Below, in pieces: positions 46,982 to 56,579 of a stretch of DNA of 64,000 nt (position 1 is the first letter of the stretch; every line of letters begins with the position of its first letter). Where the stretch lies: contig CANSPP010000006.1 in assembly GCA_947648905.1 (NCBI GenBank), positions 34,763-98,762 on the forward strand, in the 5' to 3' direction. This DNA comes from an uncultured Clostridium sp. (GTDB taxonomy: Bacteria > Bacillota > Clostridia > TANB77 > CAG-508). The notes beneath the pieces are model-generated. The model was not told the origin of the DNA and searched no databases. It saw only the letters and a program-made list of their open reading frames with translations. Made by a program: the position numbers and the translations under genes.

Positions 46982-47977
46982 TTACTTCAATTTTTTAATA
47001 TCTTCTCCCATAATTTCTAAGTAATCTTTTTCAGCTTGAGTTAAATGGGATTTCATATATTTATCATATTCTTGATGTGCTTTTTCCAACGCCTTTTCAT
47101 GAGATATTGTTCCTGCACCTTCTAATATTTCTTTATGCGTCATTGTTAAAAATCCGTCTAGTTCTTTTATCCAATCTTTCATTGTCATAGGGTGCATATT
47201 TAAAGCATTGATTTCAGCAACATCTAAATATGCAGATACCATTCTATTTAACATATCTAATTCTTTCTCTGATAAATAATTTTTTGCAATCTCTGTTTCT
47301 GACTTTGTAGGAACATTTCCTTTAAAATTAGTTAATCCAATATTTTCTTTTTCGCTATCTACTCTATTGAAAATCACTTCTGCTGCAGTATTTCCATGAA
47401 CTGCATAGTGCATCTTGTTTTGAACTGTTTTAAAAAATTCTTTTGTTTTTTCATCTTTTGCGTCATAATCAACACTTGTTGCATAAATATCTAAAATTTT
47501 TCTCCAAAATACTTTTTCTGATGAACGAATATCTCTGATTTTTTCTAATACTTCTTCAAAATATACTCCACCACCATTATTTTTAAACCTTTTTACATTA
47601 AGATTATATCCTTTAATTAGATACTCTTTTATTAATTTATTTGCCCATATTCTAAATTGAGTTCCTCGAATTGACTTCACTCTATATCCAACCGATATTA
47701 TTAAATCTAAATTATAAAATTTAGTTTTATAATTTTTTCCATCTGAAGCAGTTGTCAAGTTTTCCTTGACAACTGAATTTTCACTCAATTCATTTTCTTC
47801 AAATATATTTTTTATATGTAAACTTATATTTTGCTTTGTTGTATCAAATAGTTCTGCCATAGCATTTTGTGTAAGCCAAACATTTTCGTCTTCAAGTCTT
47901 ACTTCTATTTCTACTTGTCCATCATCAGAAGTATAAATTATAATATCATTATTGTTTTCTAATAATTTATTATTCAA
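46982..47977 (-). CDS. rhuM: RhuM-family protein
   Basis: 331 residues. IIIYTSDDGQVEIEVRLEDE, VWLTQNAMAELFDTTKQNIS (helix-turn-helix-like), KFYNLDLIISVGYRVKSIRGTQFRIWANK and a C-terminal domain with MNRMVSAYLDVAEINALN and MTMKDWIKELDGFL. RhuM proteins occur on genomic and pathogenicity islands; the mechanism is not established. It lies between 42-bp direct repeats of the queH end, which marks it as an acquired cassette. Confidence 0.9.
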   Translation of the reverse strand: MNNKLLENNNDIIIYTSDDGQVEIEVRLEDENVWLTQNAMAELFDTTKQNISLHIKNIFEENELSENSVVKENLTTASDGKNYKTKFYNLDLIISVGYRVKSIRGTQFRIWANKLIKEYLIKGYNLNVKRFKNNGGGVYFEEVLEKIRDIRSSEKVFWRKILDIYATSVDYDAKDEKTKEFFKTVQNKMHYAVHGNTAAEVIFNRVDSEKENIGLTNFKGNVPTKSETEIAKNYLSEKELDMLNRMVSAYLDVAEINALNMHPMTMKDWIKELDGFLTMTHKEILEGAGTISHEKALEKAHQEYDKYMKSHLTQAEKDYLEIMGEDIKKLK

Positions 47978-47991
47978 ACTTTTTCCTCCTC

Positions 47992-48558
47992 TTATAATGC
48001 TTTTATTTTTTCTAAATCCCTTTTTATTTGCTTAGAATATCTATCTTCTTCACTAAACACACAACCACAATACTTCTGCATATAAAGCCCTAATTCTCTC
48101 GCTTTAGCCTGCCCTTCACAAAAACCAACTCTAAAATCTCTATACAAAAATTCCACACCATATTTCTCAGCCATTTCATTTGCAATCTCAATTATAGCTT
48201 CGTGATTTTGATAAATACTAACTAAAAGAGTGGTAGAAAAAGCATCATAACCATTATCTTTAGCATACTTTGCAGCTTGTTCTAAACGAACTCTATAACA
48301 ATAGTTTTTACATCTATTTTGTAAATCTCCCACAACATTTTTGCAAAATTCATCTAATCCATAATCTTCTTCAAATATTGCTTCTATGTCTATTGATTTT
48401 GCATATTCTTTTAAGCAATCTCTTCTAGATTTATATTCCATATATGGATGAATGTTTGGATTATACCAATATACAGTTGGTTCAATTCCTTCTTCTCTTA
48501 AACTGTCTATGCAATATACACTACAAGGTGCACAACAAGTATGTAATAATAATTTCAT
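47992..48558 (-). CDS. queH: Epoxyqueuosine reductase QueH
   Basis: 188 residues. Adjacent cysteines in LLLHTCCAPCSVY and the C-terminal CGCVFSEEDRYSKQ are the QueH iron-sulfur/metal ligands; NPNIHPYMEYKSR is conserved. It makes the last step to queuosine in tRNA. The 3' end carries the 42-bp repeat and the gene is intact. 12 bases after ruvB. Confidence 0.95.
   Translation of the reverse strand: MKLLLHTCCAPCSVYCIDSLREEGIEPTVYWYNPNIHPYMEYKSRRDCLKEYAKSIDIEAIFEEDYGLDEFCKNVVGDLQNRCKNYCYRVRLEQAAKYAKDNGYDAFSTTLLVSIYQNHEAIIEIANEMAEKYGVEFLYRDFRVGFCEGQAKARELGLYMQKYCGCVFSEEDRYSKQIKRDLEKIKAL
48010..48051. repeat. 42-bp direct repeat within the 3' end of queH
   Basis: Matches 46749-46790 base for base; this copy is in the intact gene. 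Confidence 0.8.
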
Positions 48559-48569
48559 TTATATTTCTC

Positions 48570-49577
48570 CTAATTTTCTAAATATTCATAGCCTAAGTGT
48601 TTATAAGCTGCAGGTAATGGTTTTCTTCCTCTTAGAGTTCTTGCTATAAATCCTATTTGGATTAAGTATGGTTCATAAACATCTTCTATTGTGTCTATTT
48701 CCTCTCCTACTGTAACTGCTAAAGCTTCAATTCCTACTGCCCTTCCACCATATTGTACTATCATTGTTTCTAATAATTTTCTATCTATTTCATCTAATCC
48801 TAGTTCGTCTATTTCTAGCTTATTTAAAGCGTGTTTTGCAATTTTTAGTGTGATGTTTCCATCTCCTAGTACTATTGCATAGTCTCTTACCCTCTTTAAT
48901 AGCCTGTTCGCAATTCTAGGTGTTCCTCTTGAACGTCTTGCTATTTCTTTTGCCGCTTCTTCGTCTATTTCAACTTCTAAAATTGTGCTTGACCTTTTAA
49001 CTATTGTTGTTAGGTCTTCTTCTGAATACAATTCTAGCCTATGTACAATTCCAAAACGGTCACGAAGTGGTGTTGTAAGTGAGCCTGCTTTTGTCGTTGC
49101 TCCAATTAATGTAAATTTTGGCAAGTCTAATCTTATTGACCTAGCACTTGGTCCTTTGCCTATTACAATATCTAATGTATAGTCTTCTAATGCTGGATAT
49201 AAAATTTCTTCTACACTTTTGCTTAATCTGTGAATTTCGTCAATGAATAGAACATCAAATTCTGAAAGGTTTGTTAGAAGCGCTGCTAAGTCTCCTGGCT
49301 TTTCAATTGCTGGCCCTGATGTTATTTTTATATTTGAGTTCATTTCGTTTGCTATTATATTTGATAGCGTCGTCTTTCCTAGCCCTGGTGGTCCATATAG
49401 CAAGCAATGGTCTAAGGGTTCTCCTCTTTTTTTTGCTGATTCTATATAGATTTTCATATTTTCTTTTACTTTGTCTTGTCCTATATATTCTTTTAAATTT
49501 TGTGGTCTTAAAGAATTTTCTATTCTTTCTTCTCCCATATTTTCAAGTCTTGGACTTAGTATTCTTTCTTCTTCCAT
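48570..49577 (-). CDS. ruvB: Holliday junction branch-migration helicase RuvB
   Basis: 335 residues. Walker [16 protein letters not shown], Walker [31 protein letters not shown], and winged-helix C-terminus. Start MEEERILSP at 49577; TTG at 49583 has better spacing from AAAGGA and is an alternative adding two residues. No ruvA or ruvC adjacent. Confidence 0.96.
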   Translation of the reverse strand: MEEERILSPRLENMGEERIENSLRPQNLKEYIGQDKVKENMKIYIESAKKRGEPLDHCLLYGPPGLGKTTLSNIIANEMNSNIKITSGPAIEKPGDLAALLTNLSEFDVLFIDEIHRLSKSVEEILYPALEDYTLDIVIGKGPSARSIRLDLPKFTLIGATTKAGSLTTPLRDRFGIVHRLELYSEEDLTTIVKRSSTILEVEIDEEAAKEIARRSRGTPRIANRLLKRVRDYAIVLGDGNITLKIAKHALNKLEIDELGLDEIDRKLLETMIVQYGGRAVGIEALAVTVGEEIDTIEDVYEPYLIQIGFIARTLRGRKPLPAAYKHLGYEYLEN

Positions 49578-49613
49578 AATCAATTATGTTCCTTTCGTTT
49601 GTATTATGGTAAT

Positions 49614-51494
49614 TTATTTTTCTAAACTTAATAAATTGTTATGTACAATAGAATTTGAAATATCTAATTCTATTTTCATATTTTCATAATATGTATTTAA
49701 TTTATTCTTTAGTTCTTCATCAGCACTCTCTATGTCAATAGTTTCTCCTGTTTCTCTAATATACCAACCTTCATCATAATAATATTTATCTGTTATTATA
49801 ATCTCATTATTTAAGCATACAAAATCTTTACTTCCAAACATATTACTTCCTAAAGAGAAACCATCTTCTATTCCACATAAATATGCAAGTGTTGGTTTTA
49901 TATCTAGCTTACCTACTGGCTTCTCTATTTTTAAGTTACTCACACCTGGTATTTTAAAGCCACCTACTACATTTGCAAAATTTAATCTTATATCTACATC
50001 TGTCAATTCTCTGTCTGTTTTTAGAAACTCTAACATATCTTCTTCATACATATTTAAACCATTGTGGTCTCCATATACTAAAATTGCTGTATCATCATAT
50101 AATCCTTTTTCTTTTAAGCCTTCTACAAACACACCAAATGCATAATCTGCATAGTTTGCTGCTTCTAAATAATTTCCAAAAAATGTATTTTTGTATTTTC
50201 CTACATCAATATTGACTTTGCTTCTGTCTTGTAATCCTTCTAGTTCAAATGGTATGTGTGATGATGCCGCTACCACAAATGATATAAATGGTTGCTCAAA
50301 TTCTGCAATTTTCTCCACACTTTGTTGGTATACAGTTTCATCTGATAAAAATCCGTTTATATATTCTTGTTCTTCTAGTTGTTCTTTTAGTATTAAATTA
50401 TCTACCTGTAGCTTTTTATATACATTTCCACGGTTCCAAAATTTTGCTTCATTTCCATGAATATATGATGTATTGTAATTATTGGCGTTAAATTCTTTGA
50501 ATAAATCGTCATATGTATTTGTGTAATATCTACTAAACGCCATTCCATTTTCTACTGGATATGTAGATGTCAATGTAGAATGTTCAGAGTCTGCTGTTGT
50601 TGTATAGCTTTGCATATACATATTTGTAAATTCTATATTATCAGCAAAAAATTTATTTAGATTTGGCGTAATTTCTTTTCCATTAATTTTTTTGTTTATC
50701 ACAAAATTTTGAAGTGACTCTAGTTGGACTATGATTATATTTTTTCCTTTTAAAGTTCCTTCTAAATCATATTGAACCTGTCCATATTTTGTATTATATT
50801 CTGATTTTAATTCTTCATAGTCTTTTATCATAGTTTCTTTATCTTTATATTTTGTTTGATTATTCTTAATAAATGCACTTTTTATGTCAAAAATGTGGTA
50901 TCCAAATATCGTTGCTTCTTTTATTTGTATATCTTTTACATATGGCGAATTACTGCTTTTTTCTGCTATTGGTATACATACTACTGTAAAAATTGTTACT
51001 CCAATTATCCCTGATAAGCTCCTTGCAATTATAGTTTTTTTACTTGCTTTTTTTGAACCTTCAATTTTTATTTCTTTTATATAATGTAGTGGAACTAGTA
51101 TTATAAAATCAACAAAATATAATATATGAACTGGGTTTAACAGTATCGGAATCGATTTTGCAATTTCTTCTCCATATTGCAAGTTTGTAATTTGTGCTAC
51201 TGACAAGATTGTCCTAGAATATACATAATATGTGTGGTCAGCAAATAGCAATATACTTATTATGATATCTGCTATTATTGTTCCTACAATTCTTGCTCTG
51301 TTAGGAAGAGCACATAATATTGCTACTAATACTATTATAAAACTTATCGTATTCAATATTGTTTCAATTCCCACTTCTCCTACAGTTTGATTATAAAATA
51401 ATATAGTTTTTCCCAAGATAAAAATTCCTATAATTATTGCAAATCCTATACTATTTATTATTTTTGTTATTACTTTTATCATTTTTTGCTGCAT
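49614..51494 (-). CDS. LTA synthase-like sulfatase-fold enzyme
   Basis: 626 residues: five N-terminal membrane segments (to about 185), then an extracellular sulfatase-like domain with IIVQLESLQNFVINKKING, the Thr nucleophile region SYTTTADSEHSTLTS and metal site VYGDHNGLN. Typical of LtaS-type glycerol-phosphate polymerases of the cell envelope. Divergent from the glycosyltransferase island that follows. Confidence 0.88.
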   Translation of the reverse strand: MQQKMIKVITKIINSIGFAIIIGIFILGKTILFYNQTVGEVGIETILNTISFIIVLVAILCALPNRARIVGTIIADIIISILLFADHTYYVYSRTILSVAQITNLQYGEEIAKSIPILLNPVHILYFVDFIILVPLHYIKEIKIEGSKKASKKTIIARSLSGIIGVTIFTVVCIPIAEKSSNSPYVKDIQIKEATIFGYHIFDIKSAFIKNNQTKYKDKETMIKDYEELKSEYNTKYGQVQYDLEGTLKGKNIIIVQLESLQNFVINKKINGKEITPNLNKFFADNIEFTNMYMQSYTTTADSEHSTLTSTYPVENGMAFSRYYTNTYDDLFKEFNANNYNTSYIHGNEAKFWNRGNVYKKLQVDNLILKEQLEEQEYINGFLSDETVYQQSVEKIAEFEQPFISFVVAASSHIPFELEGLQDRSKVNIDVGKYKNTFFGNYLEAANYADYAFGVFVEGLKEKGLYDDTAILVYGDHNGLNMYEEDMLEFLKTDRELTDVDIRLNFANVVGGFKIPGVSNLKIEKPVGKLDIKPTLAYLCGIEDGFSLGSNMFGSKDFVCLNNEIIITDKYYYDEGWYIRETGETIDIESADEELKNKLNTYYENMKIELDISNSIVHNNLLSLEK

Positions 51495-51637
51495 TTTCTT
51501 TCCCCATATTTTCTACTGTATTTCTTACTTTTTTACTTCTCTATTATATCGTGTTTTTTGTTTTATGTCCATAATTTTGTTGCAAAAACTGCCATTCTAC
51601 GATATAATTTGTTTGTAATAAAAACAAGGAGAAAAAA

Positions 51638-52129
51638 ATGAAAAATACATTTAATGAAAATACAAAAATCATTTTCATATCAAGTACTGGTGGTCATTTT
51701 GCAGAATTAATGCAACTAAAGCCAATAATGGATAAATGCAACTACCATATTGTAACTGAAAAAACAGATACAAACAAAAACTTGAAAGAAAAATATAAAA
51801 ACAAAATAAACTTTTTAGTATATGGGACTAGAAAAACTAAGTTATTATATCCCTTCATACTATTAATAAATTGCTTTATTAGCTTATTTATATTTCTAAA
51901 AATAAGGCCACAAGTTATAATCACTACAGGAACTCATACTGCTGGTCCTATGTGTTGTATAGCAAAACTTTTTAGAAGTAAAGTTATTTATATAGAAACT
52001 TTTGCAAATAGAACTTCAAAAACAGCAACAGGAAGACTTTTATATCATATTGCAGATACTTTTGTAGTTCAATGGGAAGAAATGCTTGAATTATACCCAA
52101 AAGCAAAATACTGGGGGTGGATTTTCTAA
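51638..52129 (+). CDS. Alg14-like membrane partner of a glycosyltransferase
   Basis: 163 residues. ISSTGGHFAELMQLKPIMDK at the start, a hydrophobic segment (about 70-90), and IITTGTHTAGPMCCIAKL. Matches EpsE/CpsF/Alg14-type subunits that anchor a soluble Alg13-like catalytic subunit. Stop overlaps the next ATG (TAATG), so the pair is coupled. The C-terminus YPKAKYWGWIF is complete; this is not a frameshift. Confidence 0.9.
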   Translation: MKNTFNENTKIIFISSTGGHFAELMQLKPIMDKCNYHIVTEKTDTNKNLKEKYKNKINFLVYGTRKTKLLYPFILLINCFISLFIFLKIRPQVIITTGTHTAGPMCCIAKLFRSKVIYIETFANRTSKTATGRLLYHIADTFVVQWEEMLELYPKAKYWGWIF

Positions 52130-52620
52130 TGATTTTTGTAACTCTTGGAACTCAAGATAAACCTTTTGAAAGATTAATTAAAGCTGTCGAAAGACAAATA
52201 GAATTAGGAAATATTACAGAAGAAGTTATTGTTCAATCAGGTTGCACAAAATACCAATCTGATAAAATGAAAGTAATTCAATATATGCCAATTGATGAAT
52301 TTAATGAATATCTAAAAAATGCCAGTTTAATTATTACACATTCTGGTGTTGGAACAATTATACAAGCTTTAGAAATTGGTAAAACTGTAATTGCTGCTGC
52401 AAGAAAAAAAGAATTTGGTGAACACGTTAGTGACCATCAACAACAACTTTTAGAAAACTTTTCAGAAGGTGGCTATATTTTACCACTAACAGATTTCGAA
52501 AAATTAAATGAAGTTATTGAACAAGCAAAAAACTTCTCACCTAACAAATTTACGAGCAACAATACTAATTTTATTGAAAATACTATAAACGAAATAAATA
52601 ATTTACTAAGGAAGGACTAA
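52129..52620 (+). CDS. Alg13-like glycosyltransferase subunit
   Basis: 163 residues from ATG 52129. IFVTLGTQDKPFERLIKAVE, ITHSGVGTIIQALEIGKTVIA and GEHVSDHQQQL are the GT28 C-terminal-domain motifs. With the Alg14-like protein it adds a sugar to a lipid-linked intermediate, probably for capsule or exopolysaccharide. Confidence 0.92.
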   Translation: MIFVTLGTQDKPFERLIKAVERQIELGNITEEVIVQSGCTKYQSDKMKVIQYMPIDEFNEYLKNASLIITHSGVGTIIQALEIGKTVIAAARKKEFGEHVSDHQQQLLENFSEGGYILPLTDFEKLNEVIEQAKNFSPNKFTSNNTNFIENTINEINNLLRKD

Positions 52621-52628
52621 AATTAATT

Positions 52629-53618
52629 ATGAATGAAAAAATAGATGTCTTAATGGCAACATATAATGGCGAAAAATATCTAAAAGAACAAATTGATAGT
52701 ATATTAAATCAAACATACCAAAATATACATCTAATAATATCTGATGACTGCTCAACAGATAAAACAAGAGAAATTTTAAAAACATATGAAGAAAATGAAA
52801 GAATATCTGTATTTTATCAAGAAAAAAACTTAGGCTATGTTAAGAACTTCGAATTTCTGTTAAAACAAGTTGAGAATAATCTATATATGCTTTCTGACCA
52901 AGATGACTTTTGGATGCCAGAAAAGATAGAAAAATCAGTAGAGAAATTACAAAATGAAAATCTTGACTTAGTTTTTGGAGATTTAGAAGTCGTAGACGAA
53001 AATCTAAATACGATATACAATTCTTTTTCAAAATTTATGTTACTAGATAGAAAAATAAAAAGAGAATTAAATACTAATAAACTACAATATTTGTATAACT
53101 GTATGACAGGTTGCACAATTTTATCCAAAAAAGAATTTTTAGATAAAATTCTACCACTTCCTACTAATTCAAAATATATGATTCACGATTATTGGATGGG
53201 ATTAGTTATCTCTTTAAATGGTAAAGTTGGATACCTTGAAGAAACCTATATAAAATACAGACAACACGGAAATAATCAAGTAGGTACTGATAAAATATCT
53301 CATAAATTTAAAAAACTAGAACAAGTTAGAAACCTATTTATAGATGTAAAATTGGGAATTTTTGAAACTTACGTTCAAAATCCAAATATATTTCCAGAAG
53401 AATTGCAGTTGTTAAATCAAAAAGCTTTAGATTATTTTAAAATGCTACAAACAAAGAAACATTTTAATTTTAAAGGTTGGTCTATATTTTATAAATTATA
53501 TAAAACAGAAACTTTCCTTTATTTTATAGAAAATTTTGTAATTTTAAATATGCCATTTTTAGCAAAAATAGCTTTTCACATAAGACTTTTTATTTTAAAA
53601 TTGCTAGGAAAAAGATAA
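52629..53618 (+). CDS. Family 2 glycosyltransferase (rhamnosyltransferase-like)
   Basis: 329 residues. VLMATYNGEKYLKEQIDSIL, ISDDCSTDKT, DQDDFWMPEKI (DxD-like) and MIHDYWMGLV. GT-A fold; resembles WbbL-type rhamnosyltransferases. Third gene of the plus-strand sugar island; 8 bases after the Alg13-like gene. Confidence 0.9.
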   Translation: MNEKIDVLMATYNGEKYLKEQIDSILNQTYQNIHLIISDDCSTDKTREILKTYEENERISVFYQEKNLGYVKNFEFLLKQVENNLYMLSDQDDFWMPEKIEKSVEKLQNENLDLVFGDLEVVDENLNTIYNSFSKFMLLDRKIKRELNTNKLQYLYNCMTGCTILSKKEFLDKILPLPTNSKYMIHDYWMGLVISLNGKVGYLEETYIKYRQHGNNQVGTDKISHKFKKLEQVRNLFIDVKLGIFETYVQNPNIFPEELQLLNQKALDYFKMLQTKKHFNFKGWSIFYKLYKTETFLYFIENFVILNMPFLAKIAFHIRLFILKLLGKR

Positions 53619-53619
53619 T

Positions 53620-53659
53620 AAAATCTGCCAAAAAGGTCCGTCCCCCTTGGCAGATTTTT
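53620..53659. terminator. Convergent terminator formed by a hairpin element (CTGCCAA arms)
   Basis: Element 53625-53653: CTGCCAA/TTGGCAG arms, GGTCCGTCCCCC loop, extended by AAAT/ATTT and T runs. It lies between convergent genes and has the size and loop core of the window's hairpin family. Confidence 0.8.
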
Positions 53660-53662
53660 TAT

Positions 53663-54544
53663 TTATGCTCTTGGATGAGCTTTTCTATATACGTCTTTTA
53701 ATCCTTCATCTTGAAATTGCATATATATTTGTGTTGATGATATATCTGAATGTCCTAACATTGTTTGGATTGCTTTTAAGTCTGCTCCATTTTGTAACAA
53801 GTGTGTTGCAAATGAATGTCTTAATACGTGTGGTGTTATATCTTTTGTTATGTGAGCTTGTTCTTTATAATATTTTATTATTTTCCAGAATCCTTGTCTT
53901 GTTAGTCTTGTTCCATTTATATTTACAAATAATGCTTCTTCGCTTTCATCTTTTATTAATACACTTCTTGATTCTTCTATGTATTCTTTTAATGCATTTA
54001 GTGACATTTTTCCTAGTGGTATATTTCTTTGTTTGTTTCCACTTTTACATGTTACATATCCTTCTTCTAGGTTTACATCTTCCATATTTAATGAGATTAT
54101 TTCTGTTACTCTCATTCCTGTTGCATATGCGAATTCTAGCATTGCTTTATCACGTGTTCCTTTTAGGTCTACGTCTTTTGGTTGGTTTAATAAAAGTTCT
54201 ACTTCTTTTGATGTTAAAACGCTTGGTGTTCTTTTTTCTATTTTTGGTGATTTTATATTTGCTGTTGGGTCTACTTTTACTCTTTTATGTTTTAGTGCGT
54301 ATTGATAGAATGATCTTATTGATGCTATACATCTAGATATACTTGATGCTTTTTTACCTTCTTCATCAAGTTCTTTTATGTAGTCTTTTATATCTTCTTC
54401 TGTTACTTTATGATATTGAATTCCGCAAGCTTCTAAGTACATTCTAAATTGTTTTAAGTCTCTTTTGTATGACTGTAATGTGTTTTCTGATAATTTCTTT
54501 TCATTTTCTAAAAAGTTAAAAAAATATTTTAATTGTCTTTCCAT
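53663..54544 (-). CDS. xerD: Tyrosine recombinase XerC/XerD
   Basis: 293 residues. N-terminal SAM-like domain, then catalytic residues: Arg in ATGMRVTEIISLN, HVLRHSFATHLLQNGAD, LGHSDISSTQIYMQ with the Tyr nucleophile. Length and sequence fit the chromosome-dimer resolvases rather than phage integrases. Confidence 0.92.
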   Translation of the reverse strand: MERQLKYFFNFLENEKKLSENTLQSYKRDLKQFRMYLEACGIQYHKVTEEDIKDYIKELDEEGKKASSISRCIASIRSFYQYALKHKRVKVDPTANIKSPKIEKRTPSVLTSKEVELLLNQPKDVDLKGTRDKAMLEFAYATGMRVTEIISLNMEDVNLEEGYVTCKSGNKQRNIPLGKMSLNALKEYIEESRSVLIKDESEEALFVNINGTRLTRQGFWKIIKYYKEQAHITKDITPHVLRHSFATHLLQNGADLKAIQTMLGHSDISSTQIYMQFQDEGLKDVYRKAHPRA

Positions 54545-54639
54545 TTTTATCTACCTCTATATTCAAAATAATTTATTTACATAAACTACATATGTTATAT
54601 CAAACAATTTGCAAATTGTAAATACATTTTTCGATTTTT

Positions 54640-55276
54640 TTAAAAATATTTTGCAAAAAGTTGTAATAAGTTTGTCGAAATTAGTATTTCTACTAATGAT
54701 GACACTATTAAAACGCCTAGCATTACTAATGAAAATATAGTATGTCTCAATATTTCTATCTTAACATTTTCTTTTCTATTATCTTTTACAATTGATTTGT
54801 ATAATTTGAAACCACTTACTGCCAAGGCTAATATTGCTGGTATAAATATCAAATTTTGCAGTAACATACTACTTAATACAAATATTATTCCTTTTCCTGT
54901 TCCCATAATTGTAACACATGCTGATATTGTATACCCCAAGCAAAATCCTCTATACATCACTATTCCAAATACTACTGGAATTCCGTATTACCGTTGTTCC
55001 AAAGAACCAAATTATACTTGCAACAAGTACATTTTGAATTATACTAGTATGTAACAATGTTTGCGTTTCTATTTTCTCTGTTTCCTTCATTTTGTTTATG
55101 AAATTGTTAAAATATGACTCTATTTCTACCTTTTGTGGCTCTTGTATGTTGTTTACAAATAATACCCCTAAAAATATGCCTATAATAAACAACATTGCCA
55201 CTAAACAATATTCTTTCTTATTGTTAATTATATGTTGCATAATTGTATCTTTTATTTTTATTCCTTTGTCTTTCAT
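54640..55276 (-). CDS. spoIIM: Stage II sporulation protein M, one +1 frameshift site
   Basis: Skipping the C at plus-strand 54983-54985 gives ...FFGTTVI-G-IPVVFGIVMYRGFCLGYTISA..., the conserved SpoIIM core. 211 residues with five membrane segments; the span minus one base is a codon multiple. SpoIIM works with SpoIID and SpoIIP in engulfment. Unshifted translation gives RNSSSIWNSDV* and loses three membrane segments. Confidence 0.9.
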
Positions 55277-55372
55277 AAAAAATCTCCTTATCGTTTATAC
55301 ATAATGTGTATTCGATAAAGAGATTTTTAGAACTCTGATTTTTTAATTTCACTATACAATTAATTTTAAGTA

Positions 55373-56572
55373 TTATTCAGACTTTACTGAAATCTTCCCA
55401 TAGTTACCGCCACCGCCAACTTCTACTTTGCAGCTTCCATTTCTTGCATTTTCTATGTTATTTGCTACTTTTTCTCCTACTACCATTTCTATATCATCTT
55501 TTGATAGTTTGTGTAATATGTTCATCTCTGTTTCAAATGCGTCTAATAATTTTGTTATTGTTTTTCCACCTACACCTGGTATAAATCCAAGTGGCACTTG
55601 ATATATGTATGGAGGTCTTTTTTCTGGGCTTTTTGTTTCTTCTTTGTCTTTTATTAGTTCTATTCTGTCAAAAACACCAAATGTTACATTCTTTCCACCA
55701 CACATTGGGCAATTTTCTACTGGTTCTTTTGTTTCTATTGCTTTTTCGCAATCATCACAATATGTTCTATGGTATTTACCAAGTTTTGGATCTAATCCAT
55801 AGTTTGCAACTATTCTTCTTCCATCTTCATTTTTCAATGCTTTTACTATTTCTTTAAATGATATGTCTTCAACTTCCATTTTGTTGTATTCTCTTGCAAT
55901 TTTTGGCAAAGAGTGTGCATCTGAGTTTGTTAAAAATGTTCTTGTTTCTAGTTCAGATATTGTATCTGCCAAAAATGTATCTGAACTTAGTCCTAATTCA
56001 ATTGCAAATATCTTGTCAAATTTTTCTCTAAATATATTTGATAATCTATCTGTGCAGTTTCCATAGTAACTTTTATGTGGTGTAAATACGTGTGCTGGAA
56101 TTAATATTCCATTGTATTTTTCTACTATGTCTATTAAATCATATCCAGATAAATCTGTTCTCTGTGTGCTTAGTGTTATGTTTTTCAAATGATGACTTAA
56201 TTCATTTGAAAATGCCTTTATATCGCTTAAATGTGGGAAGAAACATATATTGTGTGCACTTCCACATTTTCCGTTTCTTCCCTTTTCTGATGTTTCTACT
56301 TCGCTTCCTAATAATATGCATACTTTATCTTGATAGATAATTCCACCATCTTCTAGTTCGTAGGCCTCTCCTGTTTTTAAGAAGTTATCTATATCTTCTA
56401 TTACATATGGTGATGCACAGTCTATTATTCCTACTACATTTATTCCTTTTCTTTCGGCACATTCTTTGGCAATGTTTGCAAAGTTAAGTGATTTTGCTGC
56501 TGTTATTTTTATTGGTTTTCCTTTTTCGCTTCTTCCTATGTGTACGTGTAAGTCTGCAAATATTTCATACAT
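55373..56572 (-). CDS. Endonuclease Q family (PHP domain plus zinc finger)
   Basis: 399 residues. PHP motifs FADLHVHIGRS, VVGIIDCASP, IPAHVFTPHKSYYG, NSDAHSL; a zinc finger CDDCEKAIE...CPMCGG (about 275-298); a helix-hairpin-helix GFIPGVGGKTITKLL near the C-terminus. EndoQ cuts DNA 5' of deaminated bases such as uracil and hypoxanthine. C-terminus GGGGNYGKISVKSE is usual. Confidence 0.9.
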   Translation of the reverse strand: MYEIFADLHVHIGRSEKGKPIKITAAKSLNFANIAKECAERKGINVVGIIDCASPYVIEDIDNFLKTGEAYELEDGGIIYQDKVCILLGSEVETSEKGRNGKCGSAHNICFFPHLSDIKAFSNELSHHLKNITLSTQRTDLSGYDLIDIVEKYNGILIPAHVFTPHKSYYGNCTDRLSNIFREKFDKIFAIELGLSSDTFLADTISELETRTFLTNSDAHSLPKIAREYNKMEVEDISFKEIVKALKNEDGRRIVANYGLDPKLGKYHRTYCDDCEKAIETKEPVENCPMCGGKNVTFGVFDRIELIKDKEETKSPEKRPPYIYQVPLGFIPGVGGKTITKLLDAFETEMNILHKLSKDDIEMVVGEKVANNIENARNGSCKVEVGGGGNYGKISVKSE

Positions 56573-56579
56573 TATTTTA

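Noticed and set aside
51638-52620. Frameshift between the Alg14-like and Alg13-like genes
   Set aside because: They overlap as TAATG and each is complete; two-subunit enzymes of this kind are normally encoded this way.
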